Positions 1-12,872 of a stretch of 64,000 bases of DNA are shown here, piece after piece. Source of the stretch: Bettongia penicillata ogilbyi (Eukaryota > Chordata > Mammalia > Diprotodontia > Potoroidae); the NCBI GenBank assembly GCA_023548195.1, contig JAJHZJ010000575.1, positions 1,305,454-1,369,453 of the forward strand, given 5' to 3'. The stretch's first letter is position 1; the number at the start of each line of letters is the position of its first letter. The position numbers and the translations under genes were made by a program. The notes beneath the pieces were generated by a model that did not search any database, was not told the DNA's origin, and saw only the letters and a list, made by a program, of their open reading frames with translations.

Positions 1-105
1 CTGGAAAGTTGTTGTGAGGATCTAATGAGGTTATCTTTGTAAAAAAGGCTTAGGACAGTATCTGGTGAATAGTAGGTACTTAATAAATGGTTATTCCGTC
101 ATCTT
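1..105 (+). mobile_element. MIR/THER1-type SINE, 3' part
   Basis: The stretch reads like the end of a MIR consensus: a 'gttgttgtgaggatctaatgag' type block, then 'cagtatctgg' and 'agtaggtacttaataaatgg'. The 5' head lies outside the window. It is an old, diverged copy with no coding capacity. Confidence 0.6.
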
Positions 106-159
106 GCATTCCATAACTCTTTCAGATTTAAATCGATGCATCTTTGAACAACTGCAAGA

Positions 160-330
160 TTCCTTGTTTATTTTAAACTTCCTTCTAAACTTCTATTTCC
201 TTATACGTAAAATAAGAAATCTAGTAGCACCGAACTCACAGGCTGTTGTGAGAATCAGATGTTAGAACATATGTAACAACACTTTGCAAACTTTAAAAGA
301 TAATATAAATTCTAGCTATTATAATTACTT
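160..330 (+). mobile_element. MIR-type SINE, 3' part
   Basis: A second SINE tail follows the first: a 'ttccttatacgtaaaataag' block, then 'ggctgttgtgagaatcagatg', 'actttgcaaactttaaaag' and 'ctagctattataatt'. The order matches the body and tail of MIR/THER1 SINEs. Borders are approximate. Confidence 0.55.
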
Positions 331-337
331 TCATTTA

Positions 338-505
338 TTTTGTACACATAGATACATATACATAGATACATATACCTACATAGGCATAAATACATATACC
401 TACACACATACCCATACATTATGCATACATAAACATATACATGCATGCCCAGATGCATATATATACCTATACATGCATACATATGTGTGGAGATATAGAA
501 ATACA
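338..505. repeat. Degenerate (TACATA)n low-complexity tract
   Basis: About 165 bases are built almost only from tacata, gata and cacaca words. Open frames here are composition artefacts: they encode runs of Tyr, Thr, His and Ile. Confidence 0.75.
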
Positions 506-1335
506 CACAAATATGCTCAGTTTGTTTTCTTAATCTCAACTGTGATTAAATTTTTGGTTGAGTTTGATACCCGATTCATTTTAATGTAAGTAAATCTGGC
601 ATAGAACAGGTCACAACACCCCTGGCAGTATTGCTCCTTCTAACTGAAAACTATTGTTCTTTTTCTCTTTGTGTCTGAGAAGTCCAGTTTTACCAAAATC
701 CAGACACTTCTTTTCTCAAGCCATTTATTTGTAATTTTGGTGGGGGATTGAGGAGGGAGAAACTAGTAAGATAATTGCAAAGAACATTGATTTTCTTTTG
801 TGTGCTTTGCATATAGTAAGGGTTTTTCATTTTTTTTTTCATGCATTACCATCTAGCTTACAATCAGAAGCAAAGAAGCTAGTGAAAATGTCTTTGTGGT
901 CTGGCAGATTTTTCTTCACTCACCTACAAAGCTGAGATAAGCATCCTATTGATAGCAGGCTTCAATATCCCTTCAGTCACCCTACATCAGACAGCCTGAA
1001 GAGTGGGGTCACATGGAAGAAGAGTCTGTCAGAAACTACAAGCAACTATTGTTTTGAGCTTTAAATCAAAATAAATCCCTCCTAGCAACAAAATCCATAA
1101 TGAATAATTCTAAGTAAATTAGAAACCTATAAACCACTAAATCTGTTCCCTGATTCATTTAGTTACTGATGGAATATTTCATGCCCTATGGTAGCTGTAA
1201 GCAACTCCAACATATGTATCCCTGAGTGGTTGATACATATGTTGGGATATACAGTCACAGCTCAACTGAACATTCTGGTGTCTGTCCCCCAGGCATGTCT
1301 CCAATCTAACAGCAGGAATCCACCTCTTTTGCATA
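506..1335. other. Intergenic, no gene seen
   Basis: AT-rich unique-looking sequence with a short T run near 831. No open frame has coding character. No repeat was recognised with confidence. Confidence 0.5.
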
Positions 1336-1462
1336 ATAGCTGGCATTTTTATATAGCCTTTGAAGGCTTGCAAAAGCACTTCCAGGTACATCATCTCATT
1401 TGAGTCTCACAACTCTGTAAGGTAACTACTACTACAGATGAAGAAACTGAGGTTCAGAGTGC
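1336..1462 (+). mobile_element. MIR-type SINE, 5'-central part
   Basis: Blocks in MIR order are visible: 'tagctggcatttttatatag', 'ggcttgcaaaagcactt', 'catctcatttgagtctcac' and 'gatgaagaaactgaggttc'. The copy ends where the following microsatellite begins. Confidence 0.65.
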
Positions 1463-1484
1463 ACCCCCACCAAGGGACTGAGAG

Positions 1485-1486
<2 letters not shown>

Positions 1487-1554
<68 letters not shown>

Positions 1555-1665
1555 AGAAACAAACAGAGAGACAGAGGAGACAGAGACAAAGAGAGAGATG
1601 AAAGGAGGGAGGAAGGGAAGGAGAGGGAGAAAAAAGGGGAGGGAAGAGGGGGAAGGGAGAGGGAC
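1487..1665. repeat. (TG)18-(GA)14 compound microsatellite and purine tract
   Basis: An uninterrupted TG run (1487-1522) abuts an uninterrupted GA run (to about 1550). It then decays into roughly 110 bases of nearly pure purine. Open frames across it only reflect composition. Confidence 0.9.
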
Positions 1666-1667
1666 AG

Positions 1668-1756
1668 TACTATTCATAGTAGCACAAATCTAGAAACAAG
1701 TTATGTATCCAACTGAACAAACTGTGGCACATGAGCATCACAGAATATTACAATGA
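1668..1756 (+). mobile_element. L1 relic, ORF2 3' region
   Basis: The run from 'gtactattcatagtagcac' through 'aacaaactgtggcacatgag' to 'cagaatattacaatg' parallels the ORF2 C-terminal coding stretch seen better at 40390-40500. It is too decayed to translate. Confidence 0.5.
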
Positions 1757-1895
1757 AATTGCAGAAAGCTACATTTGAAGTCCCAATACCCGAGTTCAAA
1801 TGCTATTTTTGCCACCTTACCCCCAGCCAGCTCTGTGAGAAGGCATACCATTTCTTCAGTTGTAAAATGAGGCTGTTACATTCTAAGCATCATTT
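1757..1895 (+). mobile_element. Degraded tRNA-type SINE
   Basis: A B-box-like 'cgagttcaaatgc', a 'ccagctctgtgag' block and 'cttcagttgtaaaatgagg' occur in MIR order. The copy is strongly diverged and the call is tentative. Confidence 0.35.
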
Positions 1896-2820
1896 ATAGT
1901 CTAAAAATTCTATGGTCCTATTAACTTTGTGATTAAAATCATTCACACTAAAGTATGAATGACTGGGTAGATTTACCTCTCTATATAAGGTAACTTCTCA
2001 TTTTAAAAGGAAAAATATTCATCCAACTGAATTTCTAATTCATGGAGGGGGAATTTTTGAGCAGGGGTACCTACTGGTTTTCCTTGCCTACTCTCCCTCC
2101 CCTCCCACTTTTATAGCAGCTAGAAAGCCCCACCCCCACTCAACCTTACTAATAGCTCTGTGCCCCCACAGAATAGGAAGGCCTAAATCAGAATGAATGA
2201 CAAATTTAAAAAAAAAAAAAAAAGACCTAGAAAATGTCAGGGAGAGGGAAGCAGATTTCATGGTTCTCAGACCCTTCATTTCTAATATTAAAAACAATTA
2301 CCATTTAAGATTTACAAAAGAGCAACCCCTGCCCCTGCATGGTTCACCCAAACCACTTCCTGTTTCCTCTTCCCCTGGCATCACAACATGACAATATCAC
2401 AGAATCATTTTCCCTGCCCCCCAACCATGCTCCATCAGCCCCATCAGGATTTCTTTAAGGAGAAGGTATCTCATCACCTTGGAAATTAGGATTGCATTTG
2501 TAGAAACAACTTTAATGGATTAAAACAAACTACTTCCAGCAGAAACTTTAGATAAGATGACAAAACATGTTTGTTTGTTTTTTCTGTTATTATCCCAACT
2601 AGTTTTCTACAATACATCATTTTCTGAAAGAGTGCGAATTCTACCGTTGGGGACAATTTCATTTTTGGTTTTGGTTTTAGACCAGAAGTAATTGGTGATG
2701 AGATGCGAAAGGGCAGAACATGGAAAGATTCTTCCAGGTATTTTTCAAAGTGAAAAAATGAGGTGTAAATAAATTAAAATGCATGACATTTTCTCAATGA
2801 AATACACCTATGATCTAAAA
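1896..2820. other. Intergenic, no gene seen
   Basis: Unique-looking DNA with an A15-type run at 2208-2223 and a pyrimidine-rich patch near 2085-2115. No coding or RNA gene is supported. Confidence 0.5.
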
Positions 2821-3006
2821 CAGGGGTGGGGAATCTGCAGCCTTGGGCCACATGCAGCCCTCTCGGTCCTCAAGTGCAGCCCTTGGACTGAACCCAAACT
2901 TCACAGAACAAATCTCCTTAATAAAAGGATTTGTTCTGTAAACCTTGGACTCAGTCAAAAGCTTGCACCCACATGTGGCCCCAAGGTCACAGGTTCCCCT
3001 CTCCTG
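2821..3006. mobile_element. Palindromic hAT-type nonautonomous DNA transposon
   Basis: The 186-base element opens with 'caggggtggggaatctgc' and closes with a near reverse complement ending 'ggttcccctctcctg'. Inner arms also pair: 'acagaacaaatc' on the left with 'gatttgttctgt' on the right, around a short TA-rich centre. The TIR start (CAGGGGTGGG) is that of hAT/Charlie-like elements. There is no transposase frame. I could not find a clean 8-base target duplication. A half copy sits at 50459-50560. Confidence 0.75.
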
Positions 3007-5888
3007 AAAGCAATGGAGTAAATCCTGATGACCACAAGAATATCTCACTTTCCTAAGTAAAACACTTTTTCCTAAGGTAACTGGAAATGTAATGCTTACT
3101 AGTTTGTCTGTATGTCTCAGCTCTTACCTTCATGCTATGACTACCCAAAGCAAGAAGTCATCCAACCAGACGTGTTAAATGATGCAGAGCAAAATAAGGA
3201 AGACATCTCACATGTCGGCCACGCTGAGAGCATTAATTAATGCTTGTTCATTTACTGGTTGATCAATAAATGAAGTGGCCAATTACAAATTCAGAAGAAT
3301 GATGGCCAAGCATATCACTCAAGTCTCAGGAGAAAAATGGTAGACTGGAGGAGGGAAATGAGCAATATATTTTCAGACATTTTCATAGACATGATTTGTT
3401 TTTCCTGACTATGCTTATGACTAGGAAGACCTCTATTGAGAATACAGGGAGAAAAGGGTCAATGGGATGGGAAACTGATGTTAAAAAAATATATGTGCAT
3501 CAATAAAACACTTTAAAAAACTTATTACAACATACTGCATTTACACAGCCAAGAAATAATGATAAAATTTTTAAATGGGAGAGAAGGGAAAAGAAAGCTG
3601 TCACTCACCCCATGACATAGTTGAACTGAGCAACTCAAAAACCTCCAGCAAAACTGAGTACTCAGGTATCTCTCAACACGTCTGCTTTGGTAAATCAAAG
3701 GGCTAAAACAACTACCGTATAAAACTTAATTCAATTTAAATTATACTTCTGTGTCTCCATACTTCTAAGGATCTGTGATCTTGACTTAAGCACTACTTCC
3801 AAAAATTGCCAATCAGAAATGTACAACTCAACTTTCTGATGTAAATTTTTCCATGTTGTTCCATAAATTCTTGGAGGATTTTAGGGGGAAAAGATTTGGG
3901 CTTAACATAAGAAAAATTTCTTTGCAAATTAGAGCTACCCACAAACATAACTGATTTCTTGGGGAGGAGAAAAAGGTGACAGAAGAGTTGTTCAAGAAGT
4001 ATCTGAATTTGCACTTGCCCTTTGTCAAGATTTCATAGGTTGAATTCATGATATTAGACTAGACCACCTGTTGGCTCTTGCCCAATCCTCAGATTCCAAG
4101 ATCCTAAGACACATTCAGCACCTTGATTCTAATCATTTAAACAAATCCCATTTATATGGGCCTTTAGATTAAAAAAAAACAACTTTCTAATGAGAAATGT
4201 TCAGTTCATATGTCAAAGTTCTGTAAATCCAGGAATCATAATTTTACTTGTAAATTTCATAAAAATGCCCAAAGCACCTTGTTATTTTCCCCACCTTCTA
4301 AGTCAGGCCAAATCTTTATAAACTGCATTTTTCAAGAACGGTAGGGTAGTCTTTTCTTCAAAACTGTGGATTATTTTTTATGCCTAGCTCTTTGTCTGAC
4401 TAGATTAAAGGTACGGTATTTCTTTAAAATAATATTTGCAAGAAAACAGGGACTAATAAATATTCATAAGTGCATACAATTGTTATATTCCAGAGCTCTG
4501 ACCAGCATCAGCAAAGTCATTCCTGGTAGGTAGCCAAAAAGGGGTAGCCATATGGAATTTTAACACCTCTATTCAGACTGTAAGAAGCCAGGAAAATTTG
4601 CATTTCTTAGCTGGAAGAGAATTCTTTCAAACAAATTTTTTTAAAAATAAAAAGATGGGAACAATGAGTTACCTTGCTCTAATTCTTCTGTCACTACTGT
4701 AATCTATAATTATCATTACATTTGTAAAGCACAGTCCAAAGTTCCTATGAAATATGCTAATGAAATGATACCTGCTACAACAAATTTTTCAAAAACCCAG
4801 GAGGCCAATAAACTCAATATCATTGCTACTACCTGCAAAATTTGCTCCTTCCCATTTCTTTCCATAGACTGGCCGCCATCTTGCTATAAGCTCCAAAGAT
4901 GTAAGATTATAGCTGTTGCTAAAATTAGTTGAATTAAACCCCATTAACCCCCTAAAATCAGGCTTTCTTCTGGTTATCTCTTCAGAAAGACATCCTCTCT
5001 AAATTGTCATTGTTTAAGTAAAATCTAATCCAGTACAATCCAAAAAATACTTATTAAGGTCAACAGTGGACTAGGTATTATGGTACAGGCCCATAATGTA
5101 GTAATGCATACAGCACAATAATGCATGCAGTGCATGCAGCCAGCGAGGATGAGGCTGGCTAAGTTCTTTGAGTTCAAGAGTCCTGAGATACAGAGAGCAA
5201 AGCTGATCAGATGTCTTACCCAACTTTGGCATTAATATACTGACCTCCTCCCTCCATCCCCATCTCAGCAACTGGGAACCAGCAGGTCACCTAAGTAAGA
5301 TCAAACCAGCCCAAGTCAGAAAATGAGCAAAACAAAGTTTCAGAGTCAACCAAGCTGGGACAGGATTAGGAATGAGTTCATGAACTCCAGCCTAGGTGAG
5401 ACTGGAAGACAAAGGCTTAAAAATGGAACAGAAAAACTACCCTGGATTCAGTGAAAGGAATTCTAAAGACAAACAGATAACAGCCTTCAGATAATCATTT
5501 CTCTTAGTGAACACAGCACTCAAAATTTGTTTTCTTTGCAACTGTGTGCGTGTGTATACACTGTATATATGTATGTGACCATATATTATAATCACAAAGA
5601 AAAAAATTTTGCATATGCATGTGTGTGTATCTATGCATGTATAGGGAAAAGATGGTTTCTTAATGAGTAGCAAGTTGCAGTCACTTTCTTCCTGTCTCTC
5701 CCTCTCTCTGCATCAGTTGGTATCCCAAAAGGAAGAAAAAAATCCAATTTGCACATATTGCCTTTGACTTGGTTTATAACAAGTCTCAAAACAGAAGCTA
5801 CAAAACCTCAGTGAGAAGAAATAATAACAGCTATTCCCACTTTTTTATTTGATGCAGAAAAGCTAGTGAGGATGAGGATCCAGGTCTG
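3007..5888. other. Long repeat-poor intergenic stretch
   Basis: About 2.9 kb of AT-rich DNA in which I recognise only an imperfect TG/TA patch (about 5540-5640) and a weak SINE-like trace near 4695-4760. The small open frames have no family resemblance. Some of this may be conserved noncoding DNA, which cannot be judged from one sequence. Confidence 0.45.
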
Positions 5889-6010
5889 GATTGAACTTTG
5901 AAGGTGATCTAACCTAAATGCCTTCATTTTACAGATAGGGAAAGAAAGGCCCAGGAAAGTTGTGAGTTGCCCAAAATCACACAGGTAGTAAGGAGCAAAG
6001 ATAATCTCTA
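5889..6010 (+). mobile_element. MIR/MIR3-type SINE fragment
   Basis: Blocks 'ggtgatctaacc', 'cattttacagatagggaaag', 'gaaaggcccagg' and 'caaaatcacacaggtagtaa' match the core of MIR-type SINEs in order. Confidence 0.6.
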
Positions 6011-6770
<760 letters not shown>

Positions 6771-7199
6771 ATATCCTTTTCACCCTTACAGTTGTAGGGA
6801 AGGGCACGTCCACAAAGACTTTTGTTCAGGATACAAGTCCAGTGGTACAAGTGAGCCTATCTAACCCCCAGAAAAATGCCAACAATTCACAATCCTCAGT
6901 CCTATGAGTATTTGACATTTTTCACTGTCTCCACAGTCGTTTACTACTTCTGGCTCCCAAGATCAATCATTTCACTTATTCTGACCTTATAAACTTTATT
7001 TCATGCCTGTCAACCATGAAAATATCAACTGTTATTGATTCAGACAATGCATACTCAATGTAAACCAATGTATTACTCATGAATTCTAACAATACTATGG
7101 ATACATTTTGATTTTTTTCTTTTTATTCATTGTAACTTATTTTAAAACATATTATAACCCAATCATGGAATGAAATAATGCCTAGAAACCCACTAGCAT
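6771..7199. other. Intergenic, no gene seen
   Basis: AT-rich sequence without an identifiable repeat or coding signal. Confidence 0.45.
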
Positions 7200-7375
7200 A
7201 AAATGATACCTTATATTTGTATACCACTTTATAACTTACTAAATTCTTTTGCAAATATTTTCATTTGTATCTCAAGATAACACTATGAATGAAAAAGGTC
7301 TCCATATTACTTTGCTGATGAAGAAATTAGCTCTAAGCCCCAAGTCACTAACCTAGTAAGTAGCAAAATCTTCTT
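7200..7375 (+). mobile_element. MIR-type SINE
   Basis: The order 'ccttatatttgtataccac', 'ttgcaaatattttcatttg', 'ctgatgaagaaattagctc' and 'ctaacctagtaagtagc' follows MIR. Divergence is high. Confidence 0.5.
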
Positions 7376-9164
7376 TAAAACCTCAGGCATCATATCTCCT
7401 AAAATCTAATACCCATTTCCCACAATACTTCTCTGATCCTTGTTTCACCCCAAAGCTGCTCCCAAATCCTGGCAGCATCAGCAACATAATTTAAACTTCT
7501 GGAAGGCAAAGACTTTCACTTTTGCCCTTCCATTCCCTGAATTTAGTTAACTCTGTGACAGGCACAGTAGTTAGGCACTTAAGGGGTTTTTAAGCAGGTA
7601 TTACTGAATGATTAATATTTAAAATGGAAGTGACATCAGCATTGTGCAAAAAACCATTTTCCCTCATGAAGGGATTGGCCTTTAAATCTTTTGATCTGTA
7701 ATAATTTGATTGATATTTTAATGGGTAGAATTTTAATCAGTGATCCCCCATTTTCTGTTTATTTTTGTTCACTGCAAGCCCCCTGACCATTTTATAAGCT
7801 GCATTTTACTTTTCTCCAAGCTAAATGACATAAACCAAGTATAAAGTATTTGTGATGAGCCCCTGTCAAGGCTCCATGGACCTTGTTCCTGTTTCCCCTC
7901 AAAACATTAAGAATCTAAGTTATTTGTACCATATTAATTGTTCTCTACAAATCAAAACCAATTTCCTGTTGCAAAAGCTGGCCATAATTTGGTTGATACA
8001 AAAATCGTTTCCTTCTAATGCAAAGACAGTAATAGCCAAAATATAGCTGAGCTTTCTCTAAGTAGTTAACACACCAAGCAATCTATAATGGTGGTTAATA
8101 AATAAGTTTCAAATTTATAATTGATTTTTCATCATCCTGTCCACCTCATAACAAGACTATATCTCCATTGAAGGGAAACCCCAAAAAGTTGTCCAGAGTT
8201 CTCATTCCATCAGCAATTAAGCATTTGTCCTTAAAAGTAAAACCACTAGTTTCATGGAACCAAATATATGGATCTGACCGTTAACCCAGAAGCCCAGGAT
8301 TCACAAACAGAAAAGCCCACACAGGCCATTGTGTGGCCAGTGCCTTATTTTTCTGATTATTAATCAGAGATTATTTCTCTGATACTAATAATCAGTTATT
8401 GAATTAGGACCAGGATTTTTTCAGAAGCCTGTAGGTTGTTCAGCTTCTGAAGGACATTGCTGATAAGGAGATTGGATTAATTTTCTTAGCTATCTTGTTC
8501 AGACCCTACTCTGAGGAAGTCCATAGCTCTCTACTCAGGTTTGACTAAATTGTCCAAGATTGGTGATGATCTGGAAGTAAATGATTCCATCGAAGTCACA
8601 TCTCCCAGACCCTCATTAGAATAGGTCCAACTCTTACTATAATATTCATTCTCTCTCATTACTTATCAGCCAATCAGAGTTGATGGCCACCCTCAAGAAC
8701 ATCCACCTTTCCAAGGGAAGAGTGGTTTCCATGAAGGGTATATGGTATTCCAGAGTGTCACTGACCCCTTTTATTAATAATATGCTAGCATTATTGATAA
8801 AATGATTAATTACCCAGAAATAATGTCTCTCAAACTTCACATGAGAGATGAAGAAATTTAAGCTAGAGTCCCAGATTTAGAATTGAACCCAACCTCTGAG
8901 GACCTTTAGACAAAGTTCTTTATTTTACAATCAAAGCTGACTAACTTTCCTTATGGCAAAGTCAGGATTCAAACTAGGATCGTTGGATGGCACTCCTACA
9001 CTAAGTATTTTCTGTAGACAGTGGGAACTCAAATTTTTTTTCCCTTTTTATCATGCAAGAAATAATCCAAAAGGTTCTCTGTATACATCTATCATTCTTT
9101 AGGGCATATTTTCTTTAGATGTTACTTATATGCACTTCACACCTATTTAAAATTATACCCCAAG
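7376..9164. other. Intergenic, repeat-poor
   Basis: A weak SINE/LINE-tail trace lies near 7540-7615 (an 'aggcacttaag'-type block) and a decayed MIR-like patch near 8850-8985. The rest is unique AT-rich DNA. It holds the hairpin listed separately at 8353-8395. Confidence 0.45.
8353..8395. repeat. Perfect-stem inverted repeat (18-bp arms)
   Basis: The left arm 8353-8370 (ctgattattaatcagaga) is matched by 8376-8395, which is its reverse complement apart from two extra bases. The arms flank a 5-base TTATT loop. The stem is AT-rich and has no U-run typical of a bacterial terminator. Confidence 0.7.
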
Positions 9165-9380
9165 GAAGAATATCACTGGCAGAAACTAGAGAGTGGAAAA
9201 TACTACTGGCCATGCCAGGTGTCATGGGTGGAGGCTGCAAAAAAAATGTACATGGCATCTGGAAAAACTTCCTAACAATTCAGAGTTATCCCAAAAAGGG
9301 AAAGGGTTGCCTCAGAAGGAGGGGCACACCCCTATCTCCCCCTTAAAGTTCTTCAAGTAGGGCTTGAATAAACAGTTTTT
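9165..9380 (+). mobile_element. CR1/L3 LINE 3' end
   Basis: The sequence 'aaaaacttcctaacaattc', then 'ccaaaaagggaaagggttgc' and 'ttaaagttcttcaagtaggg', is characteristic of the 3' part of vertebrate CR1/L3 elements. The 5' limit is uncertain. Confidence 0.6.
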
Positions 9381-9984
9381 CAGTTAAGTTCTAAGAAGAA
9401 TTCCTTTTCAAAATGAGTTGATTTGGTGGCCACGAAAAAGAGAAAGCATCCTCTCAAAAAAAATAAAATAAAATCCCAGGACAAAAGCAGGGAAAAGAAG
9501 TCTAAGAACATGATCACCTGATTAGATAGTCCCCTACCTGAGCCAATCTCTTTCACTTTTTACATCTAAGCAAAAGCTACCAGGGTGCTCCCCCAAGGAC
9601 TCTATTTGTGAAAGGTTGCTGGAACACCTTTAATTAGCTCCATCAGTAGTATTAATTTAGCACTGAAATGTCTTGATACTCTCATAGTGCTAAGCCTCAG
9701 AATAAAGGATACATGCCATTTTCTTGGGCACTCATGCTATGTATTTTCCCAGAACAGAAAACAGTAAAGCACATGACAGAAAGAAGTGCTTTCTGGAAAG
9801 TTGGCTAAGGATGCTATAGCTTCCTCAGCCAGTGCACATCTGTATACCATATCCTGACTAAATATTAAACCACTAACAAAAATTTCCACAAAATATCTTT
9901 AATGTCATGGAAACAAGTTAACCTGTTGTTCTAAAATGAAGAGGCAAATAGATGAATCCCGAAAATATAGCTAATACCTAGTTA
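9381..9984. other. Intergenic, no gene seen
   Basis: Unique-looking sequence with an AAATAAAATAAAAT patch near 9460. Nothing coding. Confidence 0.45.
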
Positions 9985-10160
9985 GCACTTCTCTGAATCC
10001 TTTGTGTCACCTGATCCTGGAAAGAAAAATTTCCTGGGAAACAGGTAGTACAAATACCATTCTTCCCTCCTCGTTGATGAGGTTCAGAAAGGTCACCCAG
10101 CCTAGTGAATGGCAGGGCTGGGGCTTGAACCATGCATAGTCTTCTATTTCCAATTCCAGA
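9985..10160 (+). mobile_element. MIR-type SINE
   Basis: The core 'ttgatgaggttcagaaaggt', 'cacccagcctagtgaatggc' and 'agggctggggcttgaacc' is a recognisable MIR core. Its flanks are more diverged. Confidence 0.55.
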
Positions 10161-10434
10161 GGACCTCATGGTAAAATGGCTTTTTAAAAAAATGTACATT
10201 TGATCAGATTTTAAATATTCTCCTTTCAGGACAAAAATGAAAAATTGTTAATTCCTAGAATTTAGTCTATAGGTCCAACCACATCATTCATTTCTGTTAT
10301 TTTCATAACTGATGTAGACTGTCAAATTGATGATATGGAGATATTGATAAAACGGCTAAATACATGTATTGATCAGATCAAGCCCTCTCACTTCATAACA
10401 ACTGTACTCGTGTACAGTTTATCTCTTCAGATAA

Positions 10435-10530
10435 ATCACAAAAATCACAGAATTTTAGGGTTGGAAAACACCTCAGAGACCATCCAGCCCAACTCATATT
10501 TTAATGTGCATCAACCCCAGAAGGCACACT
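10435..10530 (-). mobile_element. CR1/L3 LINE 3' end, reverse
   Basis: The + strand reads 'tcacagaattttagggttgg', then 'cctcagagaccatccagccc'. This is the complement of the CR1/L3 3' terminus ('...gatggtctctgaggt...'). Confidence 0.6.
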
Positions 10531-11984
10531 GTTCTAAATGTTACCTGGTTGTTACCTGTTGCTGCAGACATTTAAATAGATAAAAATCACTGATAACAAT
10601 CTGACTAGCAAATAATATTCAAAAGCTTCCCATTTCTTCCCTGGTTTCTGAACAGCTTGCTACAGGTTCACATGGAACCAAGTCCTTGATTATGTTTTTC
10701 CAAACAAAAGCTTTGGCAAAGATACTAGAAAACATCCTAACTGTGAAGACCTCAAAAAAACTATTTCCCAAATACATTCATTCCCTTTCCAGCCCCCTGA
10801 CCCAACTTCATCCCTTCCAAAATAAAGTCCTTACACTAGTGGTTAGTGTTAAATAAGAACAGTTAGTATGGTGCTTTGATTTACTACCCAATAACTATGT
10901 GGGGCCTCTTCTTACTGTCCAATCTACCCATGTGCTCTTTTTTTTTTTTGGATAGTTCAGTGGTAAGCTGTCAGAAACACTTAAAAAAACTTTAAGCATA
11001 TTTTAGGATGTTCATAGACTATTATGCCCATTACTAATTAAAAGCTACAAACCACTTGAAAATATGACCTTTTAAAAAGCTACAAAGATCAGTTTCCCCA
11101 AACATATGCAAATGCTGACATCAGACATGTTTCAGGCAAATTAGAGAAATGTTCTCTTTAGGTAGACAATCCATAATTTTAAACTGGTGACATGAAAATG
11201 TATCTCTTAAAAGCTGGAGGATGTTACCAGGAAAAGGAAAGAAGGGAAAAATGATACTCTTTGAAATTCCCCATTTCCCTGTCAGCAATCAGCCTGGGAC
11301 CAAAAGGTACAGCAGTTAGGAAGCAGCTGGGGCCAAGTTGAAGGCTCAGCCCTAACTATAGGGTCCTTTTGTGGCTAATTTCTATTTTGACAGGTGGCAG
11401 GTAGCCTGATGCTAAATCTCTCACCCAAGTCCACTTCTCTCTTCATTTCAAATCCCCACCGTCCTGAGTCAATTTCACCAAGCTCCTCAGTCAACAAAAA
11501 AAGCTGACAAGGGCTTCCTATTATATAACTGTCTCAAACTCCTTTTTCTTTTTCTTCCTAAACTCCTTCAAATAAAGACATTGTTCAATGTCTCCCAATC
11601 TTGTCAAGAGAATGGCAGGAACTATGCAGTCAGAAAGCTAGCTTTTTTTCTGCTTCATACATACCCCACACAAAATCACTTTTACTGAACACCCAAAAAG
11701 CATTTATTTTCCATTACTCAGAAAGAGAATATTAAAATCTTCTTTCCTGCTGTTCTAATCTAAAAGGAATTTAGTCATGCAAGTGACTAAATTCTGTGGG
11801 AAGCTAGTAACTGCTGCAAGCAACCTATTTCATTTGCAATTTCATTTTTCAAATATCCCCCATCAGTATTATATACATTTTTGGTTTTGGTCCAAACCGG
11901 TAATTTTAGCTGAGTGGGAGCTGCCAGTGGATAAACTTTCTTCCCTAAGGCAGATCTGGAGCTCCTAGAACTCAGTCTGAGTTG
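10531..11984. other. Intergenic, repeat-poor
   Basis: About 1.4 kb without a confident repeat. There are small T and A runs near 10938 and 10983. No coding frame is supported. Confidence 0.45.
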
Positions 11985-12120
11985 CCTACAGGCACTGATG
12001 GGTTAAGGGGCTTATCCTTTGTCATATACAGCTAGAATATGTCAGTGGTATAGCTTGAAGCCGGATCTTCGAGAACCATAAGCTGACCCTCTATCCATTC
12101 ACAATCGTGCTACCTTTTAA
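11985..12120 (+). mobile_element. MIR/MAR-type SINE fragment
   Basis: Blocks 'gatgggttaaggggcttatc', 'gtcatatacagctagaatat', 'agcttgaagccggatcttc' and 'ctctatccattcac' match the 3' half of marsupial tRNA SINEs. Confidence 0.6.
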
Positions 12121-12872
12121 AATCACTCCCATTTACTATTAAAAAGCACTTCTATCCATTCTTAAATGGAAATACTTTCCTTCTGGTTTGGAATATTCCC
12201 TGATGTCTCTTCCAATTCTTAAATTCTATGAACTAGTTAAGATATTTGGCAACGTTTTATGTCAATGCTTTCCCAAAGAAATGACATAAGTCATTGTCAT
12301 CTGCTACCTTGCACACACACCCACACTTGGCATTTTTTAAAATGTATGACAGTTGGTAATACCAGTTTTCTAAAAACTTCTAAGGACAGAGATGGATCCC
12401 AGGCCTTCTGAAATGTGAATCTTTTTTTTCTACTTTCTTTAATGTGGATTACTGAAGAGATTTACATTTTAAGGCTCAGAAGAATGTTTAAGTATAGGGC
12501 CCATTCCCAAGATGGACATTATTAAGTAGCTTATTACTTCCTTTAATTTGAACATGTATAAGGCTGTATTTAAAATAAATGGGGAGTTGCCCTATTAACT
12601 CAGTTTTAGACATTAATCCTAAATTAAGAAAAAAAATCTAAGGAGGAAGGTGAGGTAGAACCTTCATACCAGAAGTTCTATATGCCTATAACATTATATT
12701 TATATATCTAATGTATATGAGCAAAAAATACAACTAATGAAAGCATGTGTACCAGCACAACTTTAATTAGACCTCCAGCTCAGACTACTGACTAATAAAT
12801 GCAGCCCTCTATGTTTTTATCTCATCTTCCAGGTCAAAGCTGCCTCCATTACTCTTTCATACGCATACACAT
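12121..12872. other. Intergenic, no gene seen
   Basis: AT-rich unique sequence. A short CA run (about 12312-12325) is the only simple feature. Confidence 0.45.

Noticed and set aside
5040..5110. Possible reverse L2/MIR end ('aaatacttattaagg')
   Set aside because: Similarity is limited to one short block and does not continue in order.
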